NCBI GenBank assembly: GCA_947628505.1
Contig: CANRAD010000013.1
Span: 1-64,000, forward strand
DNA: 64,000 nt
Reading direction: 5' to 3'
Origin: an uncultured Clostridia bacterium
GTDB lineage: Bacteria > Bacillota > Clostridia > Christensenellales > Borkfalkiaceae
Made by a program: the position numbers and the translations under genes. Below are positions 32,369-40,819 of this stretch, one piece after another (positions within the stretch are counted from its first letter, which is position 1; each line of letters begins with the position of its first letter). Under the pieces are notes generated by a model that was not told the DNA's origin, searched no databases, and saw only the letters and a program-made list of their open reading frames with translations.

Positions 32369-33684
32369 TTATGGATTTATCCCCCAAACAGATAGTTCAC
32401 GAACTCAATAAACACATCATAGGGCAGGAAGAGGCGAAGAAGGCCGTTGCCATAGCTTTGAGGAACAGATACAGAAGAAGCTGTCTCTCCCCGGCGCTTC
32501 AAGACGAAATAACGCCCAAAAATATTATAATGAAAGGCCCTACGGGCGTCGGCAAAACCGAAATAGCCCGCCGTCTCGCAAAACTCGTAAAAGCTCCGTT
32601 TTTAAAAGTCGAAGCCACCAAGTACACCGAAGTGGGTTATGTGGGAAGAGACGTCGAGTCTATGGTCCGCGATCTTGCCGAATGTGCAATAAGGCTCGTC
32701 AAAGAGGAAAAAACACAGGAAGTCAGCTACCGCGCGACGGCCGTGGCCGAGCGCAGGATAGCCAAAGTGCTCGCCGAAGTGAAAAAGGACGAGAGAGGCG
32801 AAACGGCCAAGGAAGTGTTCGAGCAGAAACTCGTCGACGACATACACGAGGGCAAATACGATTCCACCGTTATAGAGATAGAGGTAATCGACGCTCCCAA
32901 GCCCCTCGAACTGTCCCCGGGCAGCGGCGCGGCCATAGATTTGGGCTCTATATTCGGCGGAATGGGTATGCCCAAGAAGACGAAAAAGAGAAAACTGACC
33001 GTCCGCGAAGCGAGAAATCTCATAATGGCGGAAGAGGCCGACAAACTCATAGATAACGACGCCGTAACCGCCGAGGCCATACGCAGAGCGGAGAACGACG
33101 GCATTATATTCATCGACGAGATAGATAAAATAGCCGGCAAGGGCAATCAGGGAGCCGACGTCTCCCGCGAGGGCGTTCAGAGGGATATACTGCCCATCGT
33201 CGAGGGTTGCACCGTAATGACGAAGTACGGACCGGTAAAGACGGACTATATTCTGTTTATCGCCGCGGGAGCTTTCCACGTCTCCAAAGTCGAGGATCTC
33301 ATTCCCGAGTTGCAGGGCAGATTTCCCATACAGGTCGAACTCAAAAGTCTTTCGAAAGAGGACTTTGTGAATATACTCACCCAGCCGGAAAATTCCATCA
33401 CGGCGCAATATTCCGCGCTCTTGTCGGTGGACAACATAGATTTGCATTTCACGGCCGACGCGATAGAAAAAATTGCCGAAATATCCGAGGATATAAACAA
33501 CACGTCCGAGGATATAGGGGCGAGAAGACTGCACACGGTCATGGAATATTTGCTCGAAGACATATCGTATAACGCGGGCGGCAACGATTATCCCGTTATT
33601 CCCGTGGAAGTAAACGCGAAGTATGTAGAGGAGCATTTGGCGAACATAGTCAAGAACAGAGATCTGAAAAAATACGTGCTTTAA
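32365..33684 (+). CDS. hslU: HslU unfoldase ATPase
   Basis: HslU is the AAA+ unfoldase that feeds HslV. The ATG at 32365 overlaps the hslV stop and has GAGGTG upstream; a second in-frame ATG follows at 32371. The ~439-residue protein has [20 protein letters not shown], Walker A ([15 protein letters not shown]), the pore motif [15 protein letters not shown], Walker B ([11 protein letters not shown]), and the C-terminal [19 protein letters not shown] that docks to HslV. The I-domain (~110-230) is present, with a short Gly-rich insertion. Confidence 0.97.
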   Translation: MIMDLSPKQIVHELNKHIIGQEEAKKAVAIALRNRYRRSCLSPALQDEITPKNIIMKGPTGVGKTEIARRLAKLVKAPFLKVEATKYTEVGYVGRDVESMVRDLAECAIRLVKEEKTQEVSYRATAVAERRIAKVLAEVKKDERGETAKEVFEQKLVDDIHEGKYDSTVIEIEVIDAPKPLELSPGSGAAIDLGSIFGGMGMPKKTKKRKLTVREARNLIMAEEADKLIDNDAVTAEAIRRAENDGIIFIDEIDKIAGKGNQGADVSREGVQRDILPIVEGCTVMTKYGPVKTDYILFIAAGAFHVSKVEDLIPELQGRFPIQVELKSLSKEDFVNILTQPENSITAQYSALLSVDNIDLHFTADAIEKIAEISEDINNTSEDIGARRLHTVMEYLLEDISYNAGGNDYPVIPVEVNAKYVEEHLANIVKNRDLKKYVL

Positions 33685-33751
33685 AGAGTGCGGAGCATAT
33701 CGCGTTCCGCAAAAATAACCGGCCGGGCGGCCGGCATATATCGGGGTAACC

Positions 33752-35008
33752 ATGATAAACATTCCAAAGGGAACAAAGGACGTTCTGCCCTCCCAAAGTT
33801 ATAAATGGCAATATATAGAGGATACCGCAAGAGACGTTGCGCGGGTATTCAATCTCAAAGAAATACGCACGCCCGTATTCGAACACACCGAGCTTTTCAA
33901 ACGCGGCGTGGGCGAAGGCACCGACGTCGTCGGCAAGGAGATGTACACCTTCGAGGACAAGGGCGGCAGGAGCGTAACTTTAAAGCCCGAGGGCACGGCC
34001 GGAGCCGTGCGGCTGTTCGTCGAAAACGGACTCTCGTCCACTCCGATGCCCGTAAAAACCTATTATATAACGCCGGCGTTCAGGTACGAGCGTCCGCAGG
34101 CGGGCAGATTGAGGGAATTTCATCAATTCGGAATAGAGGTTTTCGGCTCCGAAAGCGCCGAAACGGACGCGGAAGTCATTTTCGCCGCGTCGTCTTTTCT
34201 CGGAAAGCTCGGACTTTCCGGAACGCGCCTTGAAATTAATTCCATAGGTTGCCGCAGTTGCCGCGCCGATTACAACAGGGCGCTGAGGGAATATTTCGAA
34301 CCCCGGCTCGGCGATATGTGCGAAACGTGCCGAACGAGATTTTCTTCCAATCCTTTGAGGATGCTCGACTGCAAAGAGGAGAAGTGCCGGGAGATATCCG
34401 CGGGCGCGCCCTCCATTCTCGATTATCTGTGTCCCGACTGCCGCGGGCATTTCGAACGCGTCAAGGCCTTGCTCGAAGAGAGCGGGCTTGCGTTCACGGT
34501 CAATCCGTGCATAGTGCGCGGGCTCGATTACTACACGCGCACGGTTTTCGAATTCGTTTCCGACGCCATCGGCGCGCAGGGAACCGTTTGCGGCGGCGGC
34601 AGATACGACGGGCTCGTGGAGCAACTCGGCGGAGCTCACACTCCGGCGGTCGGCTTTGCGGCGGGGATAGAGCGGCTTATGTTGCTCATGGATAACATAG
34701 GCGCAAAGTATCCCGAAGAGCCGAAAGTTACGGTATATGTTGCGGGAATGGACGAGCCCACGCGGGCGGCGGCATTCTCGGCGGCCAACAGACTGAGAGC
34801 CGACGGCATATCGGCGGAAGCCGATCTTATGAGCCGTTCATTGAAGGCGCAGTTCAAATACGCGGATAAACTCGGCGCGGAATATGTGGCCGTTATAGGC
34901 TCGGACGAGTTGTCGGAAAACGAAATCACCGTAAAAAATATGGAGAGCGGCAAATCCGAAAGAATTAAAATAAACGATTTATACGCATACTTGAAAAAGG
35001 AGATTTGA
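33752..35008 (+). CDS. hisS: Histidyl-tRNA synthetase
   Basis: This class II synthetase charges tRNA-His. The 418-residue protein has IPKGTKDVLPSQS (motif 1 region), RYERPQAGRLREFHQFGIEV (motif 2), the histidine-specific RGLDYYTRTVFEF, and GGGRYDGLVEQLGG with motif 3, followed by the anticodon-binding domain. A short hairpin (CCGGCC...GGCCGG) lies in the 67-bp gap after hslU. trxA follows, with its ribosome binding site inside the last codons. Confidence 0.97.
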   Translation: MINIPKGTKDVLPSQSYKWQYIEDTARDVARVFNLKEIRTPVFEHTELFKRGVGEGTDVVGKEMYTFEDKGGRSVTLKPEGTAGAVRLFVENGLSSTPMPVKTYYITPAFRYERPQAGRLREFHQFGIEVFGSESAETDAEVIFAASSFLGKLGLSGTRLEINSIGCRSCRADYNRALREYFEPRLGDMCETCRTRFSSNPLRMLDCKEEKCREISAGAPSILDYLCPDCRGHFERVKALLEESGLAFTVNPCIVRGLDYYTRTVFEFVSDAIGAQGTVCGGGRYDGLVEQLGGAHTPAVGFAAGIERLMLLMDNIGAKYPEEPKVTVYVAGMDEPTRAAAFSAANRLRADGISAEADLMSRSLKAQFKYADKLGAEYVAVIGSDELSENEITVKNMESGKSERIKINDLYAYLKKEI

Positions 35009-35010
35009 AA

Positions 35011-35325
35011 ATGGTAAAGGATCTTAACGTAAAACAATTCGACGAAGCGATAAAAGGCGAAAAACCCGTAGTCTGCGATTTTTACGCCACATGGTGCGGG
35101 CCTTGCAAGATGCTCGCCCCCGTAATGGAAGAGGTTTCGGAGGAGTACGCGGACAAGGCGGACTTTATAAAAGTCGATATCGACGAAAATATGGAACTTG
35201 CCGCCCGTTACGGGATAATGAGCATACCCCTCTTGATAGTGTTCAAAAAAGGCGCGGAGACGGCTAAGAGTTTAGGCTACACAACAAAGAGCGAAACCAA
35301 GGAATTTCTGGATAAAAATCTTTGA
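35011..35325 (+). CDS. trxA: Thioredoxin
   Basis: The 104-residue protein is a classical thioredoxin: FYATWCGPCKMLAPVMEEV with the redox pair CGPC, the cis-Pro in SIPLLIVFKKG, and no signal peptide, so it acts in the cytoplasm as a disulfide reductant. The start at 35011 has AAAAAGGAG upstream, within the end of hisS. A terminator closes the unit. Confidence 0.95.
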   Translation: MVKDLNVKQFDEAIKGEKPVVCDFYATWCGPCKMLAPVMEEVSEEYADKADFIKVDIDENMELAARYGIMSIPLLIVFKKGAETAKSLGYTTKSETKEFLDKNL

Positions 35326-35410
35326 AATTCTCACGGAACGTTTGCGGACGGACGCTTGCCGCCGACGCAAATGTAAGTTGTTCGGATTATCGGAATATGG
35401 AGTAAGCGTA

Positions 35411-35446
35411 TTTTGCCCGCCTTTTAAGGACGGGCAAAATTTTTTG
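35411..35446 (+). terminator. Terminator after trxA
   Basis: Stem TTTTGCCCG / CGGGCAAAA with an inner CC/GG pair and one bulge is followed by TTTTTT. Confidence 0.85.
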
Positions 35447-35455
35447 CGTATAGTC

Positions 35456-35484
35456 TTGTTATTTGAGCTCGGATATGATAAAAT
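35456..35484 (+). promoter_or_regulatory. Promoter of glyA
   Basis: TTGTTA and TAAAAT are 17 bp apart with an extended -10 TGA. Confidence 0.65.
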
Positions 35485-35508
35485 AATAAAAAACCCACGG
35501 AGATATTT

Positions 35509-36759
35509 ATGATAGACGTTTCACTCATAGAAAAAACCGATCCCGAAATAGCGGAAGCGCTGCGGCTCGAACTCAATCGTCAGCAGAACAATATAGAGCT
35601 TATAGCAAGCGAAAATTTCGTTTCGCCGGCGGTAATGGCGGCGGCGGGAACGCATCTCACGAACAAATATGCGGAGGGATATCCCGCGCATCGCTATTAC
35701 GGCGGCTGTCAGTTCGTGGATATAGCCGAAGATCTGGCGCGCAATCGCTTAAAGGAGCTGTTCGGATGCGAATGCTGCAACGTTCAGCCTCATTCGGGCG
35801 CGAGCGCCAATCTCGCGGTGCTGTTTGCCGCGTGCAACCCGGGCGATACGGTAATGGGCATGAATCTCGCCCACGGCGGACACCTCTCGCACGGCTCTCC
35901 CGTAAATATTTCCGGCAAATATTTCAATATAGTTCCTTACGGCGTGAAGAAAGGCGAAGAAGTCATCGACTACGACGAGATGGAAAAAACGGCCTTGGAA
36001 TGTAAACCCAAGCTCATAATTTCCGGAGCATCCGCATATCCGAGAATTATAGATTTCAAGCGCATACGCGAAATATGCGATAAATGCGGCGCGCTCATGA
36101 TGGTGGATATCGCGCACATAGCCGGGCTTGTGGCGGCGGGATTGCATCCCTCGCCCGTGCCTTACGCCGATTTCGTTACTTCCACAACGCACAAAACTTT
36201 GAGAGGTCCTCGCGGCGGCGTTATCATGTGCAGGGAAGAGTGGGGCAAGGCGATAGACAAGGCGGTGTTCCCCGGAGTGCAGGGCGGCCCTCTCATGCAT
36301 ATAATAGCCGCAAAGGCCGTCGCGTTCAAAGAAGCGCTCTCGCCCGAATTTGCACAATATCAGAAACAGATAGTGGCGAACGCGGCCGCAATGGCGGACG
36401 AATGGAAAAAGCTCGGCGTCAGGATGGTTTCGGGCGGAACGGATAATCATCTCATTCTCCTCAATCTCACCGACAAGAACATTACGGGCAAAGAGCTGGA
36501 AAAACTTCTGGACGAAGTGCACATAACCGTAAACAAAAACGCGATACCTTTCGACGTTCAGAAACCTTTCGTAACTTCCGGCATACGCGTCGGCACGCCG
36601 GCGATGACCACGCGCGGCATGAAAGAACCGCAAGCGCGGGAGATAGCTTACCTTATAGCTCAAATCATCGAAAAGCGCGAAGAAGCGTTTGAAGAAGTTA
36701 AAGGCAGGGTTGCGCGCCTCTGCAAAGAATTTCCCCTTTACGAGGACTGCGTAAAATAA
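35509..36759 (+). CDS. glyA: Serine hydroxymethyltransferase
   Basis: GlyA interconverts serine and glycine and makes methylenetetrahydrofolate. The 416-residue PLP enzyme has [25 protein letters not shown], the Schiff-base Lys in [14 protein letters not shown], and [15 protein letters not shown]. Length is standard. It has its own promoter and GGAG, and degV follows 30 bases later. Confidence 0.97.
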   Translation: MIDVSLIEKTDPEIAEALRLELNRQQNNIELIASENFVSPAVMAAAGTHLTNKYAEGYPAHRYYGGCQFVDIAEDLARNRLKELFGCECCNVQPHSGASANLAVLFAACNPGDTVMGMNLAHGGHLSHGSPVNISGKYFNIVPYGVKKGEEVIDYDEMEKTALECKPKLIISGASAYPRIIDFKRIREICDKCGALMMVDIAHIAGLVAAGLHPSPVPYADFVTSTTHKTLRGPRGGVIMCREEWGKAIDKAVFPGVQGGPLMHIIAAKAVAFKEALSPEFAQYQKQIVANAAAMADEWKKLGVRMVSGGTDNHLILLNLTDKNITGKELEKLLDEVHITVNKNAIPFDVQKPFVTSGIRVGTPAMTTRGMKEPQAREIAYLIAQIIEKREEAFEEVKGRVARLCKEFPLYEDCVK

Positions 36760-36789
36760 TTTATATTGCAAAAATATAACGGAGAAAAT

Positions 36790-37644
36790 ATGAAAATCAA
36801 GATAACAACGGATTCCACAGGCGATTTAAGCGAAGAGCTCAAAAAGAGATACAATATCGGCGTGAGCCCTCTCCACGTCATTCTCGGCGAAAAGGTCTAT
36901 ACCGACGGCGAGGATATCACGCCTCAGATAATATTCGACTATGTCAAAGAGACGGGAGTATTGCCCAAGACGAGCGCGCCTTCGCCGGAGGAATACGCGG
37001 CGTTTTTCGAGCGCGAATCGGAGGGCTACGACGCTGTCGTTCATTTCAACATTTCCGAAAAGGCGTCCTCGTCTTATTCGAACGCAAAGGCGGCGGCGGA
37101 AAAATTCAAAAAATGCAAAGTTTACGCCGTCGACACTATGTCTCTTTCTACCGGTCAGGGCTTGCTTGCTCTGAAAGCGTGCGATTTTGCGGCGGCGGGA
37201 GAAAAGCCGGAGAAAATCGTCAAGCTGTGCGAAGATTTGCGCGACAAAGTCAACACTTCATTCGTGCCGAACGTGCTCGACTATCTGCATAAAGGCGGCA
37301 GATGTTCGCTCGCCTCGCTTATAGGCGCGAAAGTATTGAAACTGCACCCGTGGATATCAATGAAGGACGGACAGATGTACGCCAAAAAGAAGTATATGGG
37401 CAATCTCGAAAGCTGTCTCAAAAAATACATAAAGGATCTTGCCGACGAGTATCCCGTGTACGATAAAACGCGCTGTTGCATAACGCACTGCAATTGCGAC
37501 CGCGAAACAGTTGAAAAAGCAAAAGAATACGTAAAGGAAAATTTCGCATTCAACGAGATATTCGAAACCATTACGGGAAGCGTCGTAACTTCCCACTGCG
37601 GCAAGAACACTCTGGGAGTGCTGTTCATAGCCGCGGAACAGTGA
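36790..37644 (+). CDS. DegV-family fatty-acid-binding protein
   Basis: DegV/FakB proteins bind a fatty acid and present it to FakA kinase for incorporation into phospholipids. The 284-residue protein starts KIKITTDSTGDLSEEL at 36790 (GGAG upstream) and has the hallmark KTSAPSPEEYAAFF, ISEKASSSYSNA, and DTMSLSTGQGLLAL. Which lipid it binds is unknown, and no fakA is in the window. Confidence 0.93.
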   Translation: MKIKITTDSTGDLSEELKKRYNIGVSPLHVILGEKVYTDGEDITPQIIFDYVKETGVLPKTSAPSPEEYAAFFERESEGYDAVVHFNISEKASSSYSNAKAAAEKFKKCKVYAVDTMSLSTGQGLLALKACDFAAAGEKPEKIVKLCEDLRDKVNTSFVPNVLDYLHKGGRCSLASLIGAKVLKLHPWISMKDGQMYAKKKYMGNLESCLKKYIKDLADEYPVYDKTRCCITHCNCDRETVEKAKEYVKENFAFNEIFETITGSVVTSHCGKNTLGVLFIAAEQ

Positions 37645-37662
37645 TAAAATACGTTCAAACGG

Positions 37663-37691
37663 TTGACATATCCCGCAACGTTTAATATAAT
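37663..37691 (+). promoter_or_regulatory. Promoter of the FMN riboswitch-ribU transcript
   Basis: Perfect TTGACA and TATAAT hexamers are separated by 17 bp. Confidence 0.9.
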
Positions 37692-37713
37692 AAAGGTACA
37701 ATTCAAGGTTTTT

Positions 37714-37825
37714 CTTTGGGGCGGGGTGAAATTCCCCACCGGCAGTATAGTCTGCGAAGCGGCTTTAAGGCCGCCCGAGCGGGTGAGATTCCCGCACCGA
37801 CGGTATAGTCCGGAGAGGAAAAGAA
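37714..37825 (+). promoter_or_regulatory. FMN riboswitch (RFN element)
   Basis: The conserved blocks appear in order: GGGGCGGGGTGAAATTCC, CCACCGGCAGTA, GCCCGAGCGGGTGAGATTCC, CACCGACGGTATAGTCCGGA and GAGGAAAAG. This is the FMN aptamer that shuts off riboflavin genes when FMN is abundant. It is followed by a terminator and ribU. Confidence 0.97.
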
Positions 37826-37855
37826 AAACGGCGCGTATTCGTCGTGTTTGTTTTT

Positions 37856-37890
37856 GCCGCCCCGAAAGGTATTTCAGGGCGGCTTTTTTA
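37856..37890 (+). terminator. Expression-platform terminator of the FMN riboswitch
   Basis: GCCGCCC / GGGCGGC with an inner GAAA/TTTC pair is followed by six Ts, between the aptamer and ribU. Confidence 0.88.
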
Positions 37891-37931
37891 CAGAGAAATA
37901 CTTTGAAAAATAATTTTAAGGAGTTTTCTGT

Positions 37932-38594
37932 ATGGAACAAAAAACCGATGAAAGCGCACAGTCCGCTTCTATTGCACCCGCCGGGGAAAAGAGCGCCAAA
38001 GAGGCGTTCAAAAGTTACTTTTCCGCAACACGTATCGCATATATGGCGATATTCACCGCATTTTCGTTTGCGTTGAGATTTCTCGAACTTCCGCTTTTGA
38101 GCGGCACGCCCGTCTCGTTTTTAAAGCTCGATTTTTCGAACATATTCCCGCTGATAGGCGGATATGCGCTCGGCCCCGTTGCGGGCGTGGCGATAGGCGT
38201 TTTAAAAGAGGCGCTGTGGATATTCTATTCCACTACGGCGGGCGTGGGCGAACTCGCAAACATTCTGATAATGCTTCCCTTCGTTTTAATCCCCTCCGTG
38301 GCATATAAGTACAGGAAGGGAATAAAGAGCGTTCTGATATTCCTTTCTGTGGGCTGTATAGCGCAGGTAATATGGTCGTTCCCCGTAAATTGGCTTTTGA
38401 ATTTCCCCATATTTTCGGGTTTCAATTGGCCTTTGGGAATGTCGCTGTTTATGGATATAAACGTATGGCCGTGGGTTATACTGTTCAATTTCATAAAATC
38501 GGTAGTTCTCGGCGTTATGGTCTTTCTCATGTATAAGCCCATTTCCGCCCTCATAAAGATGACGAACGCCAGATTCGGGCGCAAAAAAGCATGA
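37932..38594 (+). CDS. ribU: Riboflavin ECF transporter S component RibU
   Basis: RibU is the substrate-binding membrane subunit for riboflavin uptake, energised by the shared EcfAA'T module. The 220-residue protein has a ~40-residue polar N-terminus, then about six helices with IAYMAIFTAFSFALRFLE, FLKLDFSNIFPLIGGYALGP, GVLKEALWIF and GELANILIMLPFV, all family features. AAGGAG precedes the start. The FMN riboswitch upstream confirms the substrate. Confidence 0.96.
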   Translation: MEQKTDESAQSASIAPAGEKSAKEAFKSYFSATRIAYMAIFTAFSFALRFLELPLLSGTPVSFLKLDFSNIFPLIGGYALGPVAGVAIGVLKEALWIFYSTTAGVGELANILIMLPFVLIPSVAYKYRKGIKSVLIFLSVGCIAQVIWSFPVNWLLNFPIFSGFNWPLGMSLFMDINVWPWVILFNFIKSVVLGVMVFLMYKPISALIKMTNARFGRKKA

Positions 38595-38643
38595 AGCCGT
38601 GAGGCGAAGCGCGCTCGCTTTTCCGTAAAAGCGTTTAAAACAA

Positions 38644-38672
38644 TTGCAAAATACCGCCGCACGGGCTATAAT
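38644..38672 (+). promoter_or_regulatory. Promoter of tsaE-tsaB-rimI, predicted leaderless
   Basis: TTGCAA and TATAAT are 17 bp apart. TATAAT ends eight bases before the tsaE ATG, so +1 falls about two bases before it. The eight bases hold no ribosome binding site. Confidence 0.7.
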
Positions 38673-38680
38673 ATAACCGT

Positions 38681-39082
38681 ATGGCGGTATTTTTATCGGA
38701 AAGCCCGCTTGATACGGAGCGGTTCGGGCGCGAATACGCAAAAACTCTCCGCGGCGGCGACGTGGTGATAATAAAAGGCGAAATGGGCTCCGGCAAAACG
38801 GTGTTTTGCAAGGGCGTGGCCAAAGGGCTCGGCGTCGACGACGAGATTTTGAGCCCCACTTACGCCTATATGAACGATTACGGCGGCAAGCTGTATCACT
38901 TCGATTGCTATCGTCTTTCAAACGGCGAACAGGCCGAGGCGCTCGGGCTGACCGATTATTTTTACGCGGACGGCGTCTGCCTCGTCGAGTGGGCCGAAAA
39001 CATCGCGTCCGTGCTCCCGGAGAATTGCAAAAAAGTCGAAATAATCAAAACCGGCGATAAAAGGCGCATAATATATGAGTAA
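38681..39082 (+). CDS. tsaE: tRNA t6A biosynthesis ATPase TsaE
   Basis: TsaE is the ATPase that resets the TsaB-TsaD complex making t6A-37 in ANN-decoding tRNAs. The 133-residue protein has a P-loop (IIKGEMGSGKTVFCKGVAKG), SPTYAYMNDYGG, HFDCYRL and VEWAENI. It has no Shine-Dalgarno and sits right behind TATAAT. The gene overlaps tsaB by eight bases. Confidence 0.95.
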   Translation: MAVFLSESPLDTERFGREYAKTLRGGDVVIIKGEMGSGKTVFCKGVAKGLGVDDEILSPTYAYMNDYGGKLYHFDCYRLSNGEQAEALGLTDYFYADGVCLVEWAENIASVLPENCKKVEIIKTGDKRRIIYE

Positions 39083-39668
39083 ATTTCTCGCAATAGACGT
39101 CTCGTCCCGCTATCTTTGCGCGGCGGTTTCCGACGGCGCGAAAAACAGCGTAAAATACATTCCCGATTGCGCTTACAGACAATCGGAACTTCTTATGGAG
39201 AACATCTCGTCCGCGCTGGATGAAGCGGGGCTCGGCGTTTCGGATCTGGATTTCATAGCCGTTGTGGTAGGTCCGGGCTCGTTCACGGGCATAAGAATAG
39301 GCATAGCCGCGGCAAAGGGGCTCGCGGCGGGAGCGGGAGTGCCGCTTATGCCGTTGACCGCTTTCGACCTCGTGGCATATAATGTGGAGAGCGAAAATTT
39401 TTGCGTGGCTATAGACGCGGCTCATTCGCATTATTACGTACAGGGTTACGGCGTTGCCCCTTTCGAACCTTCGTATATGTCGGAAGAAGAGGTAAACTCT
39501 TTGAATTGCCGCGTATTCGGCCGGGAAGATTTAGGTTTGAAAAACTATACGAAAATCCCGGCGGAGAGCTGTATTCTGAATTCCGTTGCGAAAAATCCGG
39601 CAAATCTCGGCAAGCCCGTCCGCGCGCTGTACGTGCGCAAATCTCAGGCTGAGGAGGGGCGCAAATGA
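39075..39668 (+). CDS. tsaB: tRNA t6A biosynthesis protein TsaB
   Basis: TsaB is the inactive ASKHA-fold partner of TsaD. The 197-residue protein starts FLAIDVSSRYLCAAVSDG and has LDFIAVVVGPGSFTGIRIG and AAAKGLAAG, family signatures. AAAAGG lies in the end of tsaE. rimI follows by an ATGA overlap. tsaD and tsaC must be elsewhere. Confidence 0.94.
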   Translation: MSKFLAIDVSSRYLCAAVSDGAKNSVKYIPDCAYRQSELLMENISSALDEAGLGVSDLDFIAVVVGPGSFTGIRIGIAAAKGLAAGAGVPLMPLTAFDLVAYNVESENFCVAIDAAHSHYYVQGYGVAPFEPSYMSEEEVNSLNCRVFGREDLGLKNYTKIPAESCILNSVAKNPANLGKPVRALYVRKSQAEEGRK

Positions 39669-40099
39669 CTTTCAGAGCGTGGAAATACGAAGATATTCTG
39701 GCAATTTCGCGGCTTGAAACGGAGTGCTTCCCCTCGCACCCGTGGTCTTACGGCATGCTCGTATCCCTATTCGAAACCGATACTTTCAAAGGCGTGGTCG
39801 CCGAGGACGGCGGGGAGATTGTCGGATACGGCGGCGTTACCGTCGCGGCGGACAGCGCGGACATAGAGAATATAGCCGTGAGCGAGAACTATCGTCGCGG
39901 CGGCATAGGCGAAGAGATTTTAAAGAGGCTTATCGCGGCGGCCGCGGAGAGCGGCGCTTTGAAGGTCTTTCTGGAAGTGTGCGTTTCGAATTCTCCCGCC
40001 CTTTGCATGTATCTCAAAAACGGCTTTAACGGCGTCTATGCGCGCACGCGCTATTATCCGGACGGTTCCGACTGTCTCGTGATGGCAAAGGAGCTTTGA
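39665..40099 (+). CDS. rimI: Ribosomal protein S18-alanine N-acetyltransferase-like protein
   Basis: The 144-residue GNAT-fold protein has the ETECFPSHPWS segment, the acetyl-CoA loop VSENYRRGGIGEEILKRLI and LEVCVSNSPALCMYLKNGFN. In Bacillota rimI usually stands with tsaB and tsaE, as here. A strong GAGGAGG precedes the ATG that overlaps the tsaB stop. Substrate (S18 or others) is inferred from family and context. Confidence 0.9.
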   Translation: MTFRAWKYEDILAISRLETECFPSHPWSYGMLVSLFETDTFKGVVAEDGGEIVGYGGVTVAADSADIENIAVSENYRRGGIGEEILKRLIAAAAESGALKVFLEVCVSNSPALCMYLKNGFNGVYARTRYYPDGSDCLVMAKEL

Positions 40100-40819
40100 A
40101 TTTTTCAGGACGGAGACTATATCTCTCTGATAAGAGAGGGCCGCGGCTTTCCCGTGGTGTTTTTGCACGGATATATGTCGTGCAAAGAGAGTTTCTACTA
40201 TCAGATAAAATATTTTGCGCGGCGGCACGAAGTCATCGCGTTTGATTTTCCCGGCTTTGGCAGAAGCTCGCCCATAGCAACCCCGTTTTCCGTCGGCGAT
40301 TATGCGCTTTGGCTCGGCAAGTTTTTGAAAAACGTCGGCGTCGGGAGAGCGTATTTTATCGCCCATTCGTTCGGCGCGCGCGTCGCCGTCAGATTTTTGG
40401 CGGAGGAAGACGTGTGCGAAAAACTCGTCATAACGGGCGGCGCGGGCTTCGTGAAAGAGCGTTCGCCGTCGTATATGCGGCGGGTAAAAGCATACAGAAG
40501 AGTGAAAAAATTTTTCCCGCGCTTTGCCGAAAAACACTTCGGCAGCGAGGAATACCGCAAGCTCTCTCCCGTCATGAAAGAGAGCTATAAAAAGATAGTC
40601 AACGAGGACTTGTCGCGCAGTGCGGAGCGCATAAAATGCCCCACGTTGCTTGTTTACGGCGCGGACGACGTCGTTACTCCCTTTTCGGAAGAGGGCGAGA
40701 GATTTTCGGCAACGATACCGGATAATCGCCTCATAGTCATGCGCGGAGACCATTTCTGTTTCAGTCAGTATCCCGAAATCTTCAATTCTCACGTTTCGGG
40801 CTTTTTCGGAGATAAATAG
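40100..40819 (+). CDS. Alpha/beta hydrolase, probably starting at an ATT codon
   Basis: The fold is clear: FPVVFLHGYMS (oxyanion region), FDFPGFGRSSP, the nucleophile Ser in IAHSFGARVAVRF, Asp in YGADDVVTPF and His in RGDHFCFSQ. The first GTG (40154) would remove the first beta strand. In frame upstream, FQDGDYISLIREGRGFPVV reads as the normal N-terminus, bounded by the rimI stop. The only fitting start there is ATT at 40100, immediately after that stop, with AAAGGAG six bases upstream. This gives 239 residues. AUU initiation is known from infC. The substrate is unknown; its operon partners are tRNA-modification and cell-wall genes. Confidence 0.8.
   Translation: MFQDGDYISLIREGRGFPVVFLHGYMSCKESFYYQIKYFARRHEVIAFDFPGFGRSSPIATPFSVGDYALWLGKFLKNVGVGRAYFIAHSFGARVAVRFLAEEDVCEKLVITGGAGFVKERSPSYMRRVKAYRRVKKFFPRFAEKHFGSEEYRKLSPVMKESYKKIVNEDLSRSAERIKCPTLLVYGADDVVTPFSEEGERFSATIPDNRLIVMRGDHFCFSQYPEIFNSHVSGFFGDK

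Noticed and set aside
40154-40819. GTG at 40154 as start of the alpha/beta hydrolase
   Set aside because: It would delete the first beta strand and has no ribosome binding site; AAAGGAG stands ahead of ATT 40100 instead.
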